A stretch of 64,000 nt of DNA, taken from Elusimicrobiota bacterium. Its GTDB lineage: Bacteria > Elusimicrobiota > Elusimicrobia > FEN-1173. Positions 18,713-27,481 of this stretch are shown in pieces; the first letter of the stretch is position 1; every line of letters starts with the position of its first letter. The notes under the pieces are model-generated. The model searched no databases and was not told the DNA's origin. It saw only the letters and a program-made list of their open reading frames with translations. Both the position numbers and the translations under genes were made by a program. The stretch is taken from positions 1 to 64,000 of the forward strand of contig JADJZR010000019.1 of assembly GCA_016715645.1 (NCBI GenBank). The letters are read 5' to 3'.

Positions 18713-19334
18713 GTCGTGTTCCATTGGGTATCTCTTCATCTATGCAAATGTTTCGGACAATCGCAGCCACCCAATCGGTGACGTGATGGGTCTCTTTGAT
18801 CAATCGACGTCGGTCTACCGGCAAGAGTCTTCGGCGAATCCGCTCGATCGTCTCAGCTCCCATATCTTTTTGGCCTAGATGGCGTAGAGCCTGAAACACG
18901 AGAACGGTCAAGACGCTCCCAAGGGGAAGGTCTTTGGGAGACACGTGCCGAAAAGAAATCACGATGTTCCCCACTCGTACTCGGCGTGTTCGACCGTCAG
19001 TGAGGTAAACAGGTCTTGCCGGGACCTGCGTGGACAGACCCAGCGAATTCGCGGCAACAGCTCCGGAGGGAACCGCACGGCTTCCTGTTTGCCTCGCCAA
19101 GGCCAGGGCGATCTCTTGGATGTCGGGCACCCACTCAATCCCAAGCCTCGGGTTAACTCGCGGAATATAATAGAGGCCTCGACCAACCCGCTGGATAACG
19201 TTGTTTTTTGCCAGTCGATACAACGCCAAATCAACCGCCGATCGGCTTCCCAAATCAAGGAAGTCCTTACCGATGTGGACTTTGGTGGGTCCACGACGCA
19301 TTCGAACTAAAATCCGAGATTGAACGCTTTCCAT
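18705..19334 (-). CDS. AbiEi-type antitoxin (DUF6088-like)
   Basis: This is the partner of the AbiEii toxin. The N-terminal half (SVQSRILVRMRRGPTKVHIGKDFLDLGSR, then AVDLALYRLAKNNVIQRVGRGLYYIP) has the winged-helix layout of AbiEi antitoxins, which repress their own promoter. The next part (GSRAVPSGAVAANSLGLS, LTDGRTRRVRVG) matches the conserved middle domain of DUF6088 proteins. 209 residues. The gene starts at 19334, with AT-rich DNA upstream (19335-19385) that is the likely promoter region. The pair is bracketed by two copies of the 3' end of the surface gene (17345-17490 and 19392-19528). Confidence 0.82.
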   Translation of the reverse strand: MESVQSRILVRMRRGPTKVHIGKDFLDLGSRSAVDLALYRLAKNNVIQRVGRGLYYIPRVNPRLGIEWVPDIQEIALALARQTGSRAVPSGAVAANSLGLSTQVPARPVYLTDGRTRRVRVGNIVISFRHVSPKDLPLGSVLTVLVFQALRHLGQKDMGAETIERIRRRLLPVDRRRLIKETHHVTDWVAAIVRNICIDEEIPNGTRHG

Positions 19335-19391
19335 TTTTGTAAGAATATTGTATTCGTTTTTCTTTCATAAATCAACCGTGATAATGGTCCG

Positions 19392-19528
19392 CGGTGCCCG
19401 CGGGGGAAGGCCGCAAACTCTGGATCCGACTGGACATGCCCACGACGTCGCGCACCGAAGCCCCCCAAACCATGCGAATCCAAATCACCGCCCAACCCCC
19501 TTAAGGGGACGGAGTATACTTATTCACT
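19392..19528 (+). pseudogene. Second copy of the surface-protein 3' end
   Basis: These 137 bases match 17345-17490, including 37 codons ending RIQITAQPP-stop and the 3' flank GGGGACGGAGTATACTTATTCACT. The conceptual peptide differs at only a few residues (for example RKLWIRLD versus RKIWIRLD). No body of a gene precedes it; the antitoxin gene lies immediately upstream on the other strand. It is a remnant of a paralogous surface gene or a product of the event that placed the AbiE pair here. Confidence 0.8.
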
Positions 19529-19666
<138 letters not shown>

Positions 19667-19700
19667 TATAAAACCATTTCAATCGAGTTGATTCTGTCTC

Positions 19701-19889
19701 TTGACAAGATGTATTGTTTGGAATGAATTTAGATATTGGGTTTACTTTGGAATGGATGGCGATCATCTTGTGATTCTCCTGTGTGGCGGAGATAAGGGTA
19801 CTCAAAGCAGGGATGTTTGGAAGGCTCAAACGTATTGGGCAGATTATCGGGGGAGAAATGAATCAGAAACCAAAAACAAAGAGCTTTAG
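19701..19889 (+). pseudogene. 5'-truncated HigB/RelE-like addiction toxin
   Basis: Residues WVYFGMDGDHLVILLCGGDKGTQSRD and KAQTYWADYRGR are the conserved C-terminal third of the short RelE/HigB-like killer proteins (normally about 100 residues). The first half is absent: upstream lie the poly-G tract and unrelated sequence. The frame runs to a TAG at 19887, overlapping the antitoxin start. Without its N-terminal strands and helices the toxin should be inactive, unless the poly-G region hides a misassembly. Confidence 0.7.
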
Positions 19890-20175
19890 GGAATATTTGC
19901 TTGAGAACCTTTCGGATTCCGCCCAGGCCGCTGAATACATTAACGCGGCCCTTCAAGAAAAGGACGCGGAATTTCTCTTGACGGCGTTGCGGGACGTTGC
20001 TGAAGTGCGCGGGGGAATGTCCAAATTGTCCAGGGCCACAAAATTAAACCGCTCGAATTTGTATCACGCCCTATCGTCCAAAGGGGACCCCGGTGTCCGA
20101 ACGCTGGAAAAGGTGCTCCATGTATTTGGACTCAGGCTCTCGGTCATGCCAGAAATGGCCAAGCGCGCGGCTTAA
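19858..20175 (+). CDS. HigA-like addiction-module antitoxin
   Basis: 105 residues from ATG 19858, preceded by GGGAG. The sequence FREYLLENLSDSAQAAEYINAALQE followed by FLLTALRDVAEVRGGMSKLSRATKLNRSNLYHALS is typical of the putative addiction-module antidote family. The C-terminal helix-turn-helix (SKLSRATKLNRSNLYHAL) binds the operon promoter. It follows its toxin, the order usual for higBA. With the toxin truncated this is an orphan or decaying antitoxin. The next gene is convergent; 20176-20279 holds no clear gene. Confidence 0.82.
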   Translation: MNQKPKTKSFREYLLENLSDSAQAAEYINAALQEKDAEFLLTALRDVAEVRGGMSKLSRATKLNRSNLYHALSSKGDPGVRTLEKVLHVFGLRLSVMPEMAKRAA

Positions 20176-20279
20176 ACCGAATCCCGAACCAGGGCGAATT
20201 TTTTGTCCAATCCTGTGACTTCGATTGCAGTCACATTCATTTTGCCCAGCCGTTGCGCTGTTGTCAATTGATTGAGGTT

Positions 20280-21236
20280 TCAGACGTGGTTGCGAAGCAT
20301 CATTTCTTTGGGGTGGGGGTAGAGATAGGTTTGGCTGGCCAGGTAGGCGATGTTTTTGGTTCGAACGAAGGTCCTTAACAGGACAATGGGCACAACCAGG
20401 GGCACTAGCTCCCGTTGGAAATCGTTTATCACTGAGAGGAGTTCCCGTCTTTCTTCGGGCGTGGCGACGTCGCGCAAATAGCCGGCCGCGTGGCTCAATA
20501 CGTTGGCGTGGCGACGGGTCGTGGCCAGGTGTTTCATGGCTTCCATGAACCGGGTTCGATAGGTTGTGGCAAAAGTGGCGGCGGGTTTGCCTTTGGCGGT
20601 GGCCACCAGGCGCCCCAATTCTTGGTATCCGGCGGGTTCGTGGGCCATGAGTAACAGTTTTTCGTCTGTGTGAAACCTCACCAGATCGCCCACAGTCCAG
20701 GTTTTCCCAAAAAATCCTTCCAGTCGATGGTAAGCGAAAACCCGCTCAATGAAATTTTCCCGCAGGCGTGAATCGTTTAACCGCCCGTCCTCTTCCACCG
20801 GCAGGGTGGGCCACCGGCTTAATAATAGTCTGGCAAAAAGACCAACGCCTTCTTTGGTGGGTGGTTTCCCTTCATGGTGCACGCGCACCCGTTCCATGCC
20901 GCAACTGGGGGAATCTTTTTTTAATATAAATCCCGACAGGGGGGCTTTTTCTAAAAGGGCCAACCGACGATGGGCCCACGCGGTCATCGCGTCCGTCAGG
21001 TCTAGCCCCGTTTTGGGGTTCACCAGTCGGATATCCCCGTTGATTTCAGCCAAGTGGATGCTGTCTCGGGGGGCACCCAGGCCAATTTCCATTTCCGGGC
21101 ACACAGGCACGAACTCAACAAACCGGGCCAACAGGTCCGAAATGAAGCTGTCCCGTTTATGACCGCCATCGTAGCGGACCTTCTGACCCAATAGGCAAGA
21201 CGAAACGCCGATGCGAATCAGTGACGCCATTTTCAT
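20280..21236 (-). CDS. TudS-like thiouracil desulfidase (DUF523) fused to DUF1722
   Basis: The N-terminal half (about 1-150) is DUF523. Members studied as TudS use a [4Fe-4S] cluster to remove sulfur from thiouracil. Cysteines fitting the cluster appear in SSCLLGQKVRYDGGHKRD, PVCPEMEIGLG and KKDSPSCG. The C-terminal half (RLRENFIERVFAYHRLEGFF onwards) is DUF1722, often fused to DUF523; its role is not known. 318 residues is the usual length of the fusion. It follows the P-type ATPase on the same strand, separated by repeat A, so transcription may read through. The desulfidase role is inferred from the family, not shown. Confidence 0.85.
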   Translation of the reverse strand: MKMASLIRIGVSSCLLGQKVRYDGGHKRDSFISDLLARFVEFVPVCPEMEIGLGAPRDSIHLAEINGDIRLVNPKTGLDLTDAMTAWAHRRLALLEKAPLSGFILKKDSPSCGMERVRVHHEGKPPTKEGVGLFARLLLSRWPTLPVEEDGRLNDSRLRENFIERVFAYHRLEGFFGKTWTVGDLVRFHTDEKLLLMAHEPAGYQELGRLVATAKGKPAATFATTYRTRFMEAMKHLATTRRHANVLSHAAGYLRDVATPEERRELLSVINDFQRELVPLVVPIVLLRTFVRTKNIAYLASQTYLYPHPKEMMLRNHV

Positions 21237-21255
21237 AGGGCACCCCTCTTTTTTT

Positions 21256-21373
21256 GTAACGGCACAGGTCCCTCACCCTGCCCTCTCCCAAGAGGAGAGG
21301 GAAATTCTTTATTCCCCTTCCCCTCTTGGGGGAAGGTGCTCCGAAGGGGCGGATGAGGGACCTGAGTCGTCAC
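21256..21373. mobile_element. Intergenic MITE-like repeat A
   Basis: Left end GTAAC at 21256, right end GTCAC at 21373, inner inverted ends AGGTCCCTCA and TGAGGGACCT. The flanks CTTTTTTT (21248-21255) and CCTTTCTT (21374-21381) agree at 6 of 8 positions, fitting an eroded 8-bp target duplication. Two hairpins: CCCTCTCC/GGAGAGGG with loop CAAGA (21281-21301) and CCTTCCCC/GGGGAAGG with loop TCTTG (21316-21336). It overlaps the 3' end of the P-type ATPase gene and supplies its stop codon. Confidence 0.8.
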
Positions 21374-23885
21374 CCTTTCTTTTATAAAACTCAAACCAAA
21401 CCACGCTGACGGTTCCGGCCGCCGCGCACACGGCGATGTCGCCGGGATGCAACCTTGAAAAGTGAAACAACTCCCGCAGAAACGGAACCCGCAAAACGAG
21501 GGCTAAAAAACCAACGGAACCCAACGTGACCCACCACAGCGCCGTGTTGCGAGACGCCAACGTGCTCCTCACCGTGGGCCCCCAGGATCGGTTGACAAAA
21601 ATCAAGCCCAGATTGGCGACGATGAGCGCCGTAAAGGTGATGGCTCGCGCGTCGTCCGCCGGTTGCCCCCGATGAAGCGCCACGGCATACAATCCCACCA
21701 CCACTGCCGTTACAAGGCCTCCTTGAATCAACGCCAACGTCCACAGGGCACGGCCGAACAGGGGGTCTTTGGGATGGCGGGGCGGGCGCCGCATCACCTC
21801 CTTTTCTTCTTCCTCGGCCTCAAACACCACCGAGCCTGCCGGATCGATGATGAGGTGAAGAAACGCAATATGAATCGGGAGCAAAATCATTGGCCAGTTC
21901 AGCGCCACCGGTGCCAGGGTCATGCCGGCAATGGGAATATGGACCGCCAAAATGTAGGCCAGGCCTTTTTTTAAATTGTCAAACACCCGTCGGCCCATGC
22001 GCACGCCCGCGACCAGGGAAGAGAAATCGTCATCCAACAACACCAGGTCGGCCGCTTCCCGGGCCACGTCGGTGCCCCGTTGGCCCATGGCAATACCGAT
22101 GTGGGCGGCTTTAAGGGCGGGGGCGTCGTTGACTCCGTCGCCGGTCATGACCACCACCTCGCCTCGGGCTTTGAGCGATTGAACCAGCCGGAGTTTTTGT
22201 TCCGGCACCACCCGGGCGAAAATGTTGACGGTGCCCACGGCTGCCAGCCGTTGGGAATCGGTCATTTTTTCAAGGTCGGGGCCGGTGAGAACATCATCGC
22301 ACCGTGTGATCCCGACGCAACGGGCCACGCTAAGGGCGGTCCCGGGATGGTCGCCGGTGATCATGATCACGCGCATCCCGGCCCGTTGCGCGTCGGCCAC
22401 CGCCGCCGGGACGCCCGGCCGCACGGGGTCCAGGAACCCCAGCAGTCCGACAAAATTGAAGTCGAAATCGTGTTGGTGATTCGGGCGTGTCGTCGAGGGG
22501 GGGGACGCCGTGGCCACGCCCAACACCCGCAGGCCTTCTGAGGAAAGGCGGTCGAGTCCGATCGAAAGGCGGCGCTGTTCGGCTTCCGGCAAATGGCACA
22601 GATCAAAAATGGCTTCCGGAGCGCCCTTGGCCGCCGCGAAAGCCTCTCGTCCGTCCGGCGACACCCACAGGTTCGACATTGCTTGCAGTCCCCGGGAGAG
22701 GGGGTATTCATGCACCCGTTTCCATGAAGAATGGGGCCGGGACGCAAACCCCTTTTCGGGCCGATGGACCGCGGCGATGGCTTGTTCCATGGGATCCACG
22801 GGGTTAGGCTGGCTGGCCAGCAGGCCCGCGTTGATTAAACGGTGAAAAGGGGAGGGAACCGAATCCGCCCCCACCCGATGGGTTTCATTTTCGGAATAAA
22901 GGGTATGGAGGACCATCTGGTTCTGGGTGAGGGTGCCGGTTTTGTCCACACACAGGACCGTGGCCGCCCCCAATGTTTCCACGGCGGACATTCGGCGAGT
23001 CAACACTCTTTTTTTCGAAAGTCTCCAGGCACCCAGCGATAAAAAGATGACCAGGACCATGGGGAACTCGTTGGGCAATATCGCCATGGCCAAGGTCAGC
23101 CCTGCCAATAGGCCGCCCATCCAGTCGGATCGAGTCAGCCCATACACAACCACCACCACCAAACACAGGGTCACCGCGCCCCCGGCCAGTCGTCGGACAA
23201 GCACGTTGGTTTCCTTTTGAAGAGGCGTGATTTCGGAGGGAATAGATTTAAGGGCCGACCCGATTTGGCCTACTTCCGTTCGCGACCCGGTGGCGATGAC
23301 TTGCGCCACGCCCTGGCCCTGGACCACCAACGTGCTGGCATAGACGGTGGGCGAATCGTCGCCGCCCGGACGGGCGGACGGAACGGTTTCGTTCGATGGG
23401 TGTTTGCGCACCGGCGCCGATTCGCCCGTCAGGAGGGATTCGTCCACCGACAAATGGCTGGCGGTCAATAGGCGCGCATCGGCGGGCACTCGGTCGCCTT
23501 CCGACAAAATCAAAAGGTCGCCTCTCACCACGTCGCGCCCCGCTACCCGGTGTTGAATCCCGTCGCGCACCACCACCGCTCGAGGGCTGGAGAGGTCCCG
23601 CAGAGCCGACAGCGCCCGCTCCGTTTTCCAATCCTGGGCGATGGTGATCGCCATGATGAAAAACACAAAGCCCAGAAGGATGAGCGCTTCCTGTCGGTCG
23701 CCCAACATCCAATAAAGGAAGCCGCAGGCCACCAGCAATAAGAACATGGGCTCTTTTAGAACATCCAACGCCAAATGCCAAAACGTTCGCCCGCTGGAGC
23801 CGCGCAGTTCGTTGGGCCCGTCTTTGTCAAGACGGGCCTGCGCTTGTTGCGTTGTCAGACCGCGGAGAGGGATAGAGGTTTCCAT
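21309..23885 (-). CDS. Cation-transporting P-type ATPase (PMCA/SERCA-like)
   Basis: This integral membrane pump couples ATP to cation export, probably Ca2+ or a similar divalent ion. The N-terminal cation-ATPase domain (LTTQQAQARLDKDGPNEL) is followed by the actuator motif LTGESAPV, the phosphorylation motif DKTGTLT (Asp at about residue 314), a KGAPEAI nucleotide-binding segment and TGDGVNDAPAL at the hinge. Start METSIPL at 23885 is preferred over 23936 because the latter overlaps the divergent HEAT gene. Length 858 residues. The last 21 residues (GDDSGPSSAP...) come from repeat A, so the native C-terminus has been replaced; the core is complete. Confidence 0.9.
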   Translation of the reverse strand: METSIPLRGLTTQQAQARLDKDGPNELRGSSGRTFWHLALDVLKEPMFLLLVACGFLYWMLGDRQEALILLGFVFFIMAITIAQDWKTERALSALRDLSSPRAVVVRDGIQHRVAGRDVVRGDLLILSEGDRVPADARLLTASHLSVDESLLTGESAPVRKHPSNETVPSARPGGDDSPTVYASTLVVQGQGVAQVIATGSRTEVGQIGSALKSIPSEITPLQKETNVLVRRLAGGAVTLCLVVVVVYGLTRSDWMGGLLAGLTLAMAILPNEFPMVLVIFLSLGAWRLSKKRVLTRRMSAVETLGAATVLCVDKTGTLTQNQMVLHTLYSENETHRVGADSVPSPFHRLINAGLLASQPNPVDPMEQAIAAVHRPEKGFASRPHSSWKRVHEYPLSRGLQAMSNLWVSPDGREAFAAAKGAPEAIFDLCHLPEAEQRRLSIGLDRLSSEGLRVLGVATASPPSTTRPNHQHDFDFNFVGLLGFLDPVRPGVPAAVADAQRAGMRVIMITGDHPGTALSVARCVGITRCDDVLTGPDLEKMTDSQRLAAVGTVNIFARVVPEQKLRLVQSLKARGEVVVMTGDGVNDAPALKAAHIGIAMGQRGTDVAREAADLVLLDDDFSSLVAGVRMGRRVFDNLKKGLAYILAVHIPIAGMTLAPVALNWPMILLPIHIAFLHLIIDPAGSVVFEAEEEEKEVMRRPPRHPKDPLFGRALWTLALIQGGLVTAVVVGLYAVALHRGQPADDARAITFTALIVANLGLIFVNRSWGPTVRSTLASRNTALWWVTLGSVGFLALVLRVPFLRELFHFSRLHPGDIAVCAAAGTVSVVWFEFYKRKGDDSGPSSAPSEHLPPRGEGE

Positions 23886-23923
23886 GGGTGGGGCGACGCC
23901 CTGTGAAATGGTAGGATAACGCC

Positions 23924-25018
23924 ATGCGTAAGCCAATCCCCTTTCTTCTGGGATCCATCCTGATCACGGTGGGATGCGCCACCGGTCGACCTCCGCTTAA
24001 ATCGTTGGCCAGACAACTTCGGAGTCCCAATCCCGACGTGCGCGTCAAAGCCATGACCGTCCTGCCCGATTACGGCGACGAGGGGGCCACACTTCTTCCC
24101 GCGGTGGTGGAAAATTTCCGTGATCGGCGCGAACCGGTTTATCGGGGCGCCGAAAACGCGTTGGTTCGCATGAAAGAGCCGGGCGCCCAGGCGTTGGGAT
24201 CGTTGTTGTCCGACCGAGACAGTTGGGTTCGATGCCGGGCGGCGGCTTCGTTGGGGCGAATGGGGAAAGAGGCGGTCGGTGTTATTCCCCAATTGGTGGA
24301 ATCCCTGAGAGATTCGGATTTTTGTGTGGCCGAAAAATCGGCTTTGGCTTTGGGTGCGATGGGTGACGCCGCGGTGCCGGCTTTGTTGAGCGCGCTCAAG
24401 TCCGACAACGCCGCGGCGCGCCGGGGGGCGGCCCGATCGTTGGGCTACATGAGCCCGGAAATTCATGCTCAAGTCGCGGCGGCTTTGTTGCCGGATCTTC
24501 TCAGCGATGACCCTTTCCTGCGGGGCGAAACGGCCATGAATGTGACCGCCATGGGGAAAGTGGGCGTCCCCGTTTTTTTGGAAGCCCTGAAGCAAAAAGA
24601 TGACGATCTTCGGCAGCGCGCGGTGGATGGGTTGGGCGAAATCGGCCTTGTGACGCCGGAGGTGGTGGAGGCGTTGATCGGTCTTTACAAAGATTCCCAG
24701 CGGACGATCCGACTCAAAGCCTCTCTGTGTTTAGGCCGCATGGGCCAACGGGACGAATCCGTGTACAAAGCCGTGGCCCCCGGACTGGCTTCCAAAGATA
24801 AAGATATTTTGTTGGGCACATTGAGGGCTTTGGGTGCCATGGGGGGCGCGGCCGAACCGTCTCTTCCCCAAATAGTTTATCTCTTGGAAGAAAGCACCGA
24901 CGTTGATCTGCGCAACGAAGCCGCCGAGGCGTTGATCAGTATGGGGACGCGCGCTTCTCTGGCCGCGGCCGAGCGGTACACCCGGGGCCAGTACAAAGGG
25001 TCAAAAGACAAAAAGTAG
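23924..25018 (+). CDS. HEAT-repeat lipoprotein
   Basis: The N-terminus MRKPIPFLLGSILITVGCATG has a lipoprotein signal with the lipobox ITVGC, so the mature protein should be anchored by its N-terminal Cys. Nearly all the rest is tandem HEAT-like helical repeats of about 30-38 residues (LGSLLSDRDSWVRCRAAASLGRMG, LKSDNAAARRGAARSLGYM and so on), a scaffold for binding other proteins. 364 residues. No enzymatic domain, and the partner is unknown. It is divergent from the ATPase and convergent with the patatin gene (14-base gap). Confidence 0.82.
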   Translation: MRKPIPFLLGSILITVGCATGRPPLKSLARQLRSPNPDVRVKAMTVLPDYGDEGATLLPAVVENFRDRREPVYRGAENALVRMKEPGAQALGSLLSDRDSWVRCRAAASLGRMGKEAVGVIPQLVESLRDSDFCVAEKSALALGAMGDAAVPALLSALKSDNAAARRGAARSLGYMSPEIHAQVAAALLPDLLSDDPFLRGETAMNVTAMGKVGVPVFLEALKQKDDDLRQRAVDGLGEIGLVTPEVVEALIGLYKDSQRTIRLKASLCLGRMGQRDESVYKAVAPGLASKDKDILLGTLRALGAMGGAAEPSLPQIVYLLEESTDVDLRNEAAEALISMGTRASLAAAERYTRGQYKGSKDKK

Positions 25019-25032
25019 ATTCCGTTTCAATA

Positions 25033-26991
25033 CTAAGTTAGTAACGACGCCTCTCCACACCGCGCAATTTTTGATTTGATTTTTGGCATGAGCCGTTCGG
25101 TTTCCTCTTCGCCGATTTTGATGATGTCGGCGGCCCGATGGAATTCCGACCAAAAAAAGTCCGACAGGGGCGGCGCGATCACCACATCCGCCTGATGGGC
25201 GCCCACCTTGGCGATGCCGTATTGCATGGTGTAAAGCGTTTTGGCCATGACCCTGAAAATGTTGGGGCCGTGCAGAGGGTTAAACACCGACGGCTTGCGT
25301 GTTCGCCGACCCATCGAGCGTCTCTCGCCCGGAGCGGTGGTGATGTTGATCGACAACGTCACATCCGCTCCCATGGCCTCCACCACCGAGCTGGGAACCG
25401 GGTTCACCACCCCGCCGTCCACCAAATAGCGGCCCTGCCAAAAAAAAGGCTCGAAAAAAAACGGCAGTGAAATCGACGCCCGCACCGCCTCCGCCACGTT
25501 TCCATGACGCAACACCCGTTCGGCCCCGCTGTGAATGTCCGTGGCCACGCACGCAAAAGGGAGTTTCAACTGGTCAAACCCCGTGTCGCCCAGATTGGAT
25601 TTTAAAAACCGCAACACGCCGTTACCCGCCAAGACGCCTTTCCAAGGGAGCGCCAAGTCCGCCATCGACCACAACCGTCGTTTGGTGATGCTGAGAGCGA
25701 TTTCTTCCAGTTCGTCAACCGACTTGCCGGCCGCGTAAAAACTTCCTATCAACGCCCCCATGGACGTCCCCGCCAGCAGGTCCGGGTAAATGCCGTGGCG
25801 TTCGAGAGCTCGCAGAACCCCGATGACCGAGTACCCCAAGGCCGCTCCCGCGCCCATGGCCAACCCGATGCGCATTCCCACCAGGTGCCGGGCCATCCGA
25901 TCCATGGATTGGCGAATCGGTCCTTCGTCGGCGGAAAGACCGAGGCCGGCGGAATCCGACTCGGCCCCGCGTTGCCAGGCAATATAAAATCGACCCGGCC
26001 GATTGCGTTTTTGAGGGGAGGATCCTAACAGTTCCACCAAATCCAATCGCGGCGGCGCGACCGCCGCTTCCATGTCCCGCCACAGGGGACCGCCCTTTTC
26101 GGCGGCTTCGTGTCGGACGTAGAGAACCCGATCGGCTTCGTCCCACAAAGCCCGGGCGGCTCGGGATGGACGGCCTGGAAACGAAATGAAAATATGGTTC
26201 CACTCTTGTCGGGCGGTGGACACCAGCGGGTAAAGACCTCCGAACAGCGGGCCCGACAAAAGCGTTTGCGAAACGCACCGGATCTCCGGGCCGCCGGGAT
26301 GGGTATAGACCAAGGACCGGAGCCCTTCGATGGTTTGGAAATCTTGAAGATCCATGTGCGGCGGTATCCCCCGGGCCGAGCGGGTGAGACGGGCGACCAA
26401 GGGCTGTTCACTTTCTTCCACCACTTCCACCAACAAGACGCGAAATCGTGTTTGACGCAAGGCCGATGAGGCCAACTGGAACACAAACTTAGCCCGGTCC
26501 GGCCCGGGAAGGGCGCCCATCACCACATGGGTTTTTCCAAGGATCCTTGCCGCGGGCGGGTGTTGGTTGGTTTCCATCAGGCGTTTGGCGAAATAGCGTG
26601 AGAGAGCGAGGGCCAGGCGGGGATGTTGCAACAGCACAACGTCGAAGTCCGCCCGGGCTAATTCAAGAACAAGGGTGGGTTGAAGGGCCACGGCGGTTCC
26701 CGATCGCGATTCGCCGCCGAGCAGGGCCATTTCGCCCAGCAGATCGCCCCGGCGGCCCAGGGTGGCGAGGATGTGTACCTTCCCGTTTTGTTGTTGAACC
26801 ACTTTCACCTGGCCGGAAATCAGCACATGGAGAGCGTCGCCTGGTTCGCCCTGTTGGAAAAGCGTCGTTCCGACAGTCAGGCGGCGAAAGCGCAGAAGGG
26901 GAGTAAACAGGTTTCTGTCCTCTTCTCGAAGTTCCGAGAAGAAGGGGATTTTTTCCGCCAAGGATGTCCAATCAGCCGATCCGTTAGTCAT
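25033..26991 (-). CDS. Patatin-like phospholipase with N-terminal cyclic-nucleotide-binding domain
   Basis: Residues about 10-130 form a cNMP-binding domain (FFSELREEDRNLFTPL...GEPGDALHVLISGQVKV, LLGEMALLGGESRSGTA). A middle region of about 200 residues resembles the Rossmann-like segment found in NTE-family proteins. The C-terminal patatin domain has an oxyanion-type GAGAALG, the nucleophile GTSMG (Ser near 410) and the catalytic DGG (Asp near 525). Relatives hydrolyse phospholipids or lysophospholipids. 652 residues, no signal peptide; cytoplasmic or membrane-associated. Its start overlaps the end of the upstream pseudopilin gene by 8 nt, suggesting one operon. Ligand and substrate are not readable from sequence. 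Confidence 0.88.
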   Translation of the reverse strand: MTNGSADWTSLAEKIPFFSELREEDRNLFTPLLRFRRLTVGTTLFQQGEPGDALHVLISGQVKVVQQQNGKVHILATLGRRGDLLGEMALLGGESRSGTAVALQPTLVLELARADFDVVLLQHPRLALALSRYFAKRLMETNQHPPAARILGKTHVVMGALPGPDRAKFVFQLASSALRQTRFRVLLVEVVEESEQPLVARLTRSARGIPPHMDLQDFQTIEGLRSLVYTHPGGPEIRCVSQTLLSGPLFGGLYPLVSTARQEWNHIFISFPGRPSRAARALWDEADRVLYVRHEAAEKGGPLWRDMEAAVAPPRLDLVELLGSSPQKRNRPGRFYIAWQRGAESDSAGLGLSADEGPIRQSMDRMARHLVGMRIGLAMGAGAALGYSVIGVLRALERHGIYPDLLAGTSMGALIGSFYAAGKSVDELEEIALSITKRRLWSMADLALPWKGVLAGNGVLRFLKSNLGDTGFDQLKLPFACVATDIHSGAERVLRHGNVAEAVRASISLPFFFEPFFWQGRYLVDGGVVNPVPSSVVEAMGADVTLSINITTAPGERRSMGRRTRKPSVFNPLHGPNIFRVMAKTLYTMQYGIAKVGAHQADVVIAPPLSDFFWSEFHRAADIIKIGEEETERLMPKIKSKIARCGEASLLT

Positions 26992-27481
26992 TCAACAGTC
27001 GAATGGACTCGCCGCCCACCTGAAGGGCGTAGGTCCCTTTGCTTCCCGCGGACTTTTCCATGGAGAGCAGGACCGATATCAATTTTGGATCGTCTGTCAT
27101 GGGGTAAGAGAATATCAGAGAATGAAGATTTTTTGCAAAAATGGTGGATTGGCCGTTTTTGCTCATGTTGAGGTTCCGTCCGTCTTGCCAAAAGACCATG
27201 TTTTCCCCCGAAATAGTCGCAAAGCTTATTTTGCTGTAGGGGGGCTGGGAAGCGTTTTCTCGCGATAGAACAACCGAGGTGGATTTGGCTTGGCGGATCT
27301 CGCGGATCAGGAGGTTCATGTTGTTGCGGAGGTCCCGCTGGGTTTCAATTTTTGCGATTGAAACCCGGAAAAACTGGTCCATTTTGATCATCAGGCTCGC
27401 GCCCAAGGACAGGATAACCGCCACGATCGCCGAGACGACGAGAAGTTCAACTAAGGTGTAACCGCGGTCTTTTTTCACCAT
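26984..27481 (-). CDS. Prepilin-type pseudopilin, small
   Basis: 165 residues. The N-terminus MVKKDRG then YTLVELLVVSAIVAVILSL is a class III signal: cleavage after Gly7, with the conserved Glu at position 5 of the mature chain. A single membrane helix and a small polar domain follow, the size of type II secretion or type IV pilus minor pilins. It overlaps the large pseudopilin gene by 7 nt and the patatin gene by 8 nt. I cannot assign it to a specific minor-pilin class. Confidence 0.8.
   Translation of the reverse strand: MVKKDRGYTLVELLVVSAIVAVILSLGASLMIKMDQFFRVSIAKIETQRDLRNNMNLLIREIRQAKSTSVVLSRENASQPPYSKISFATISGENMVFWQDGRNLNMSKNGQSTIFAKNLHSLIFSYPMTDDPKLISVLLSMEKSAGSKGTYALQVGGESIRLLND

Noticed and set aside
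20174..20275. Minus-strand peptide tail (about 30 codons, ending ALVRDSV) after the TudS gene
   Set aside because: Reads coding-like but follows a stop, lacks a start and matches no family I know; too weak to annotate.
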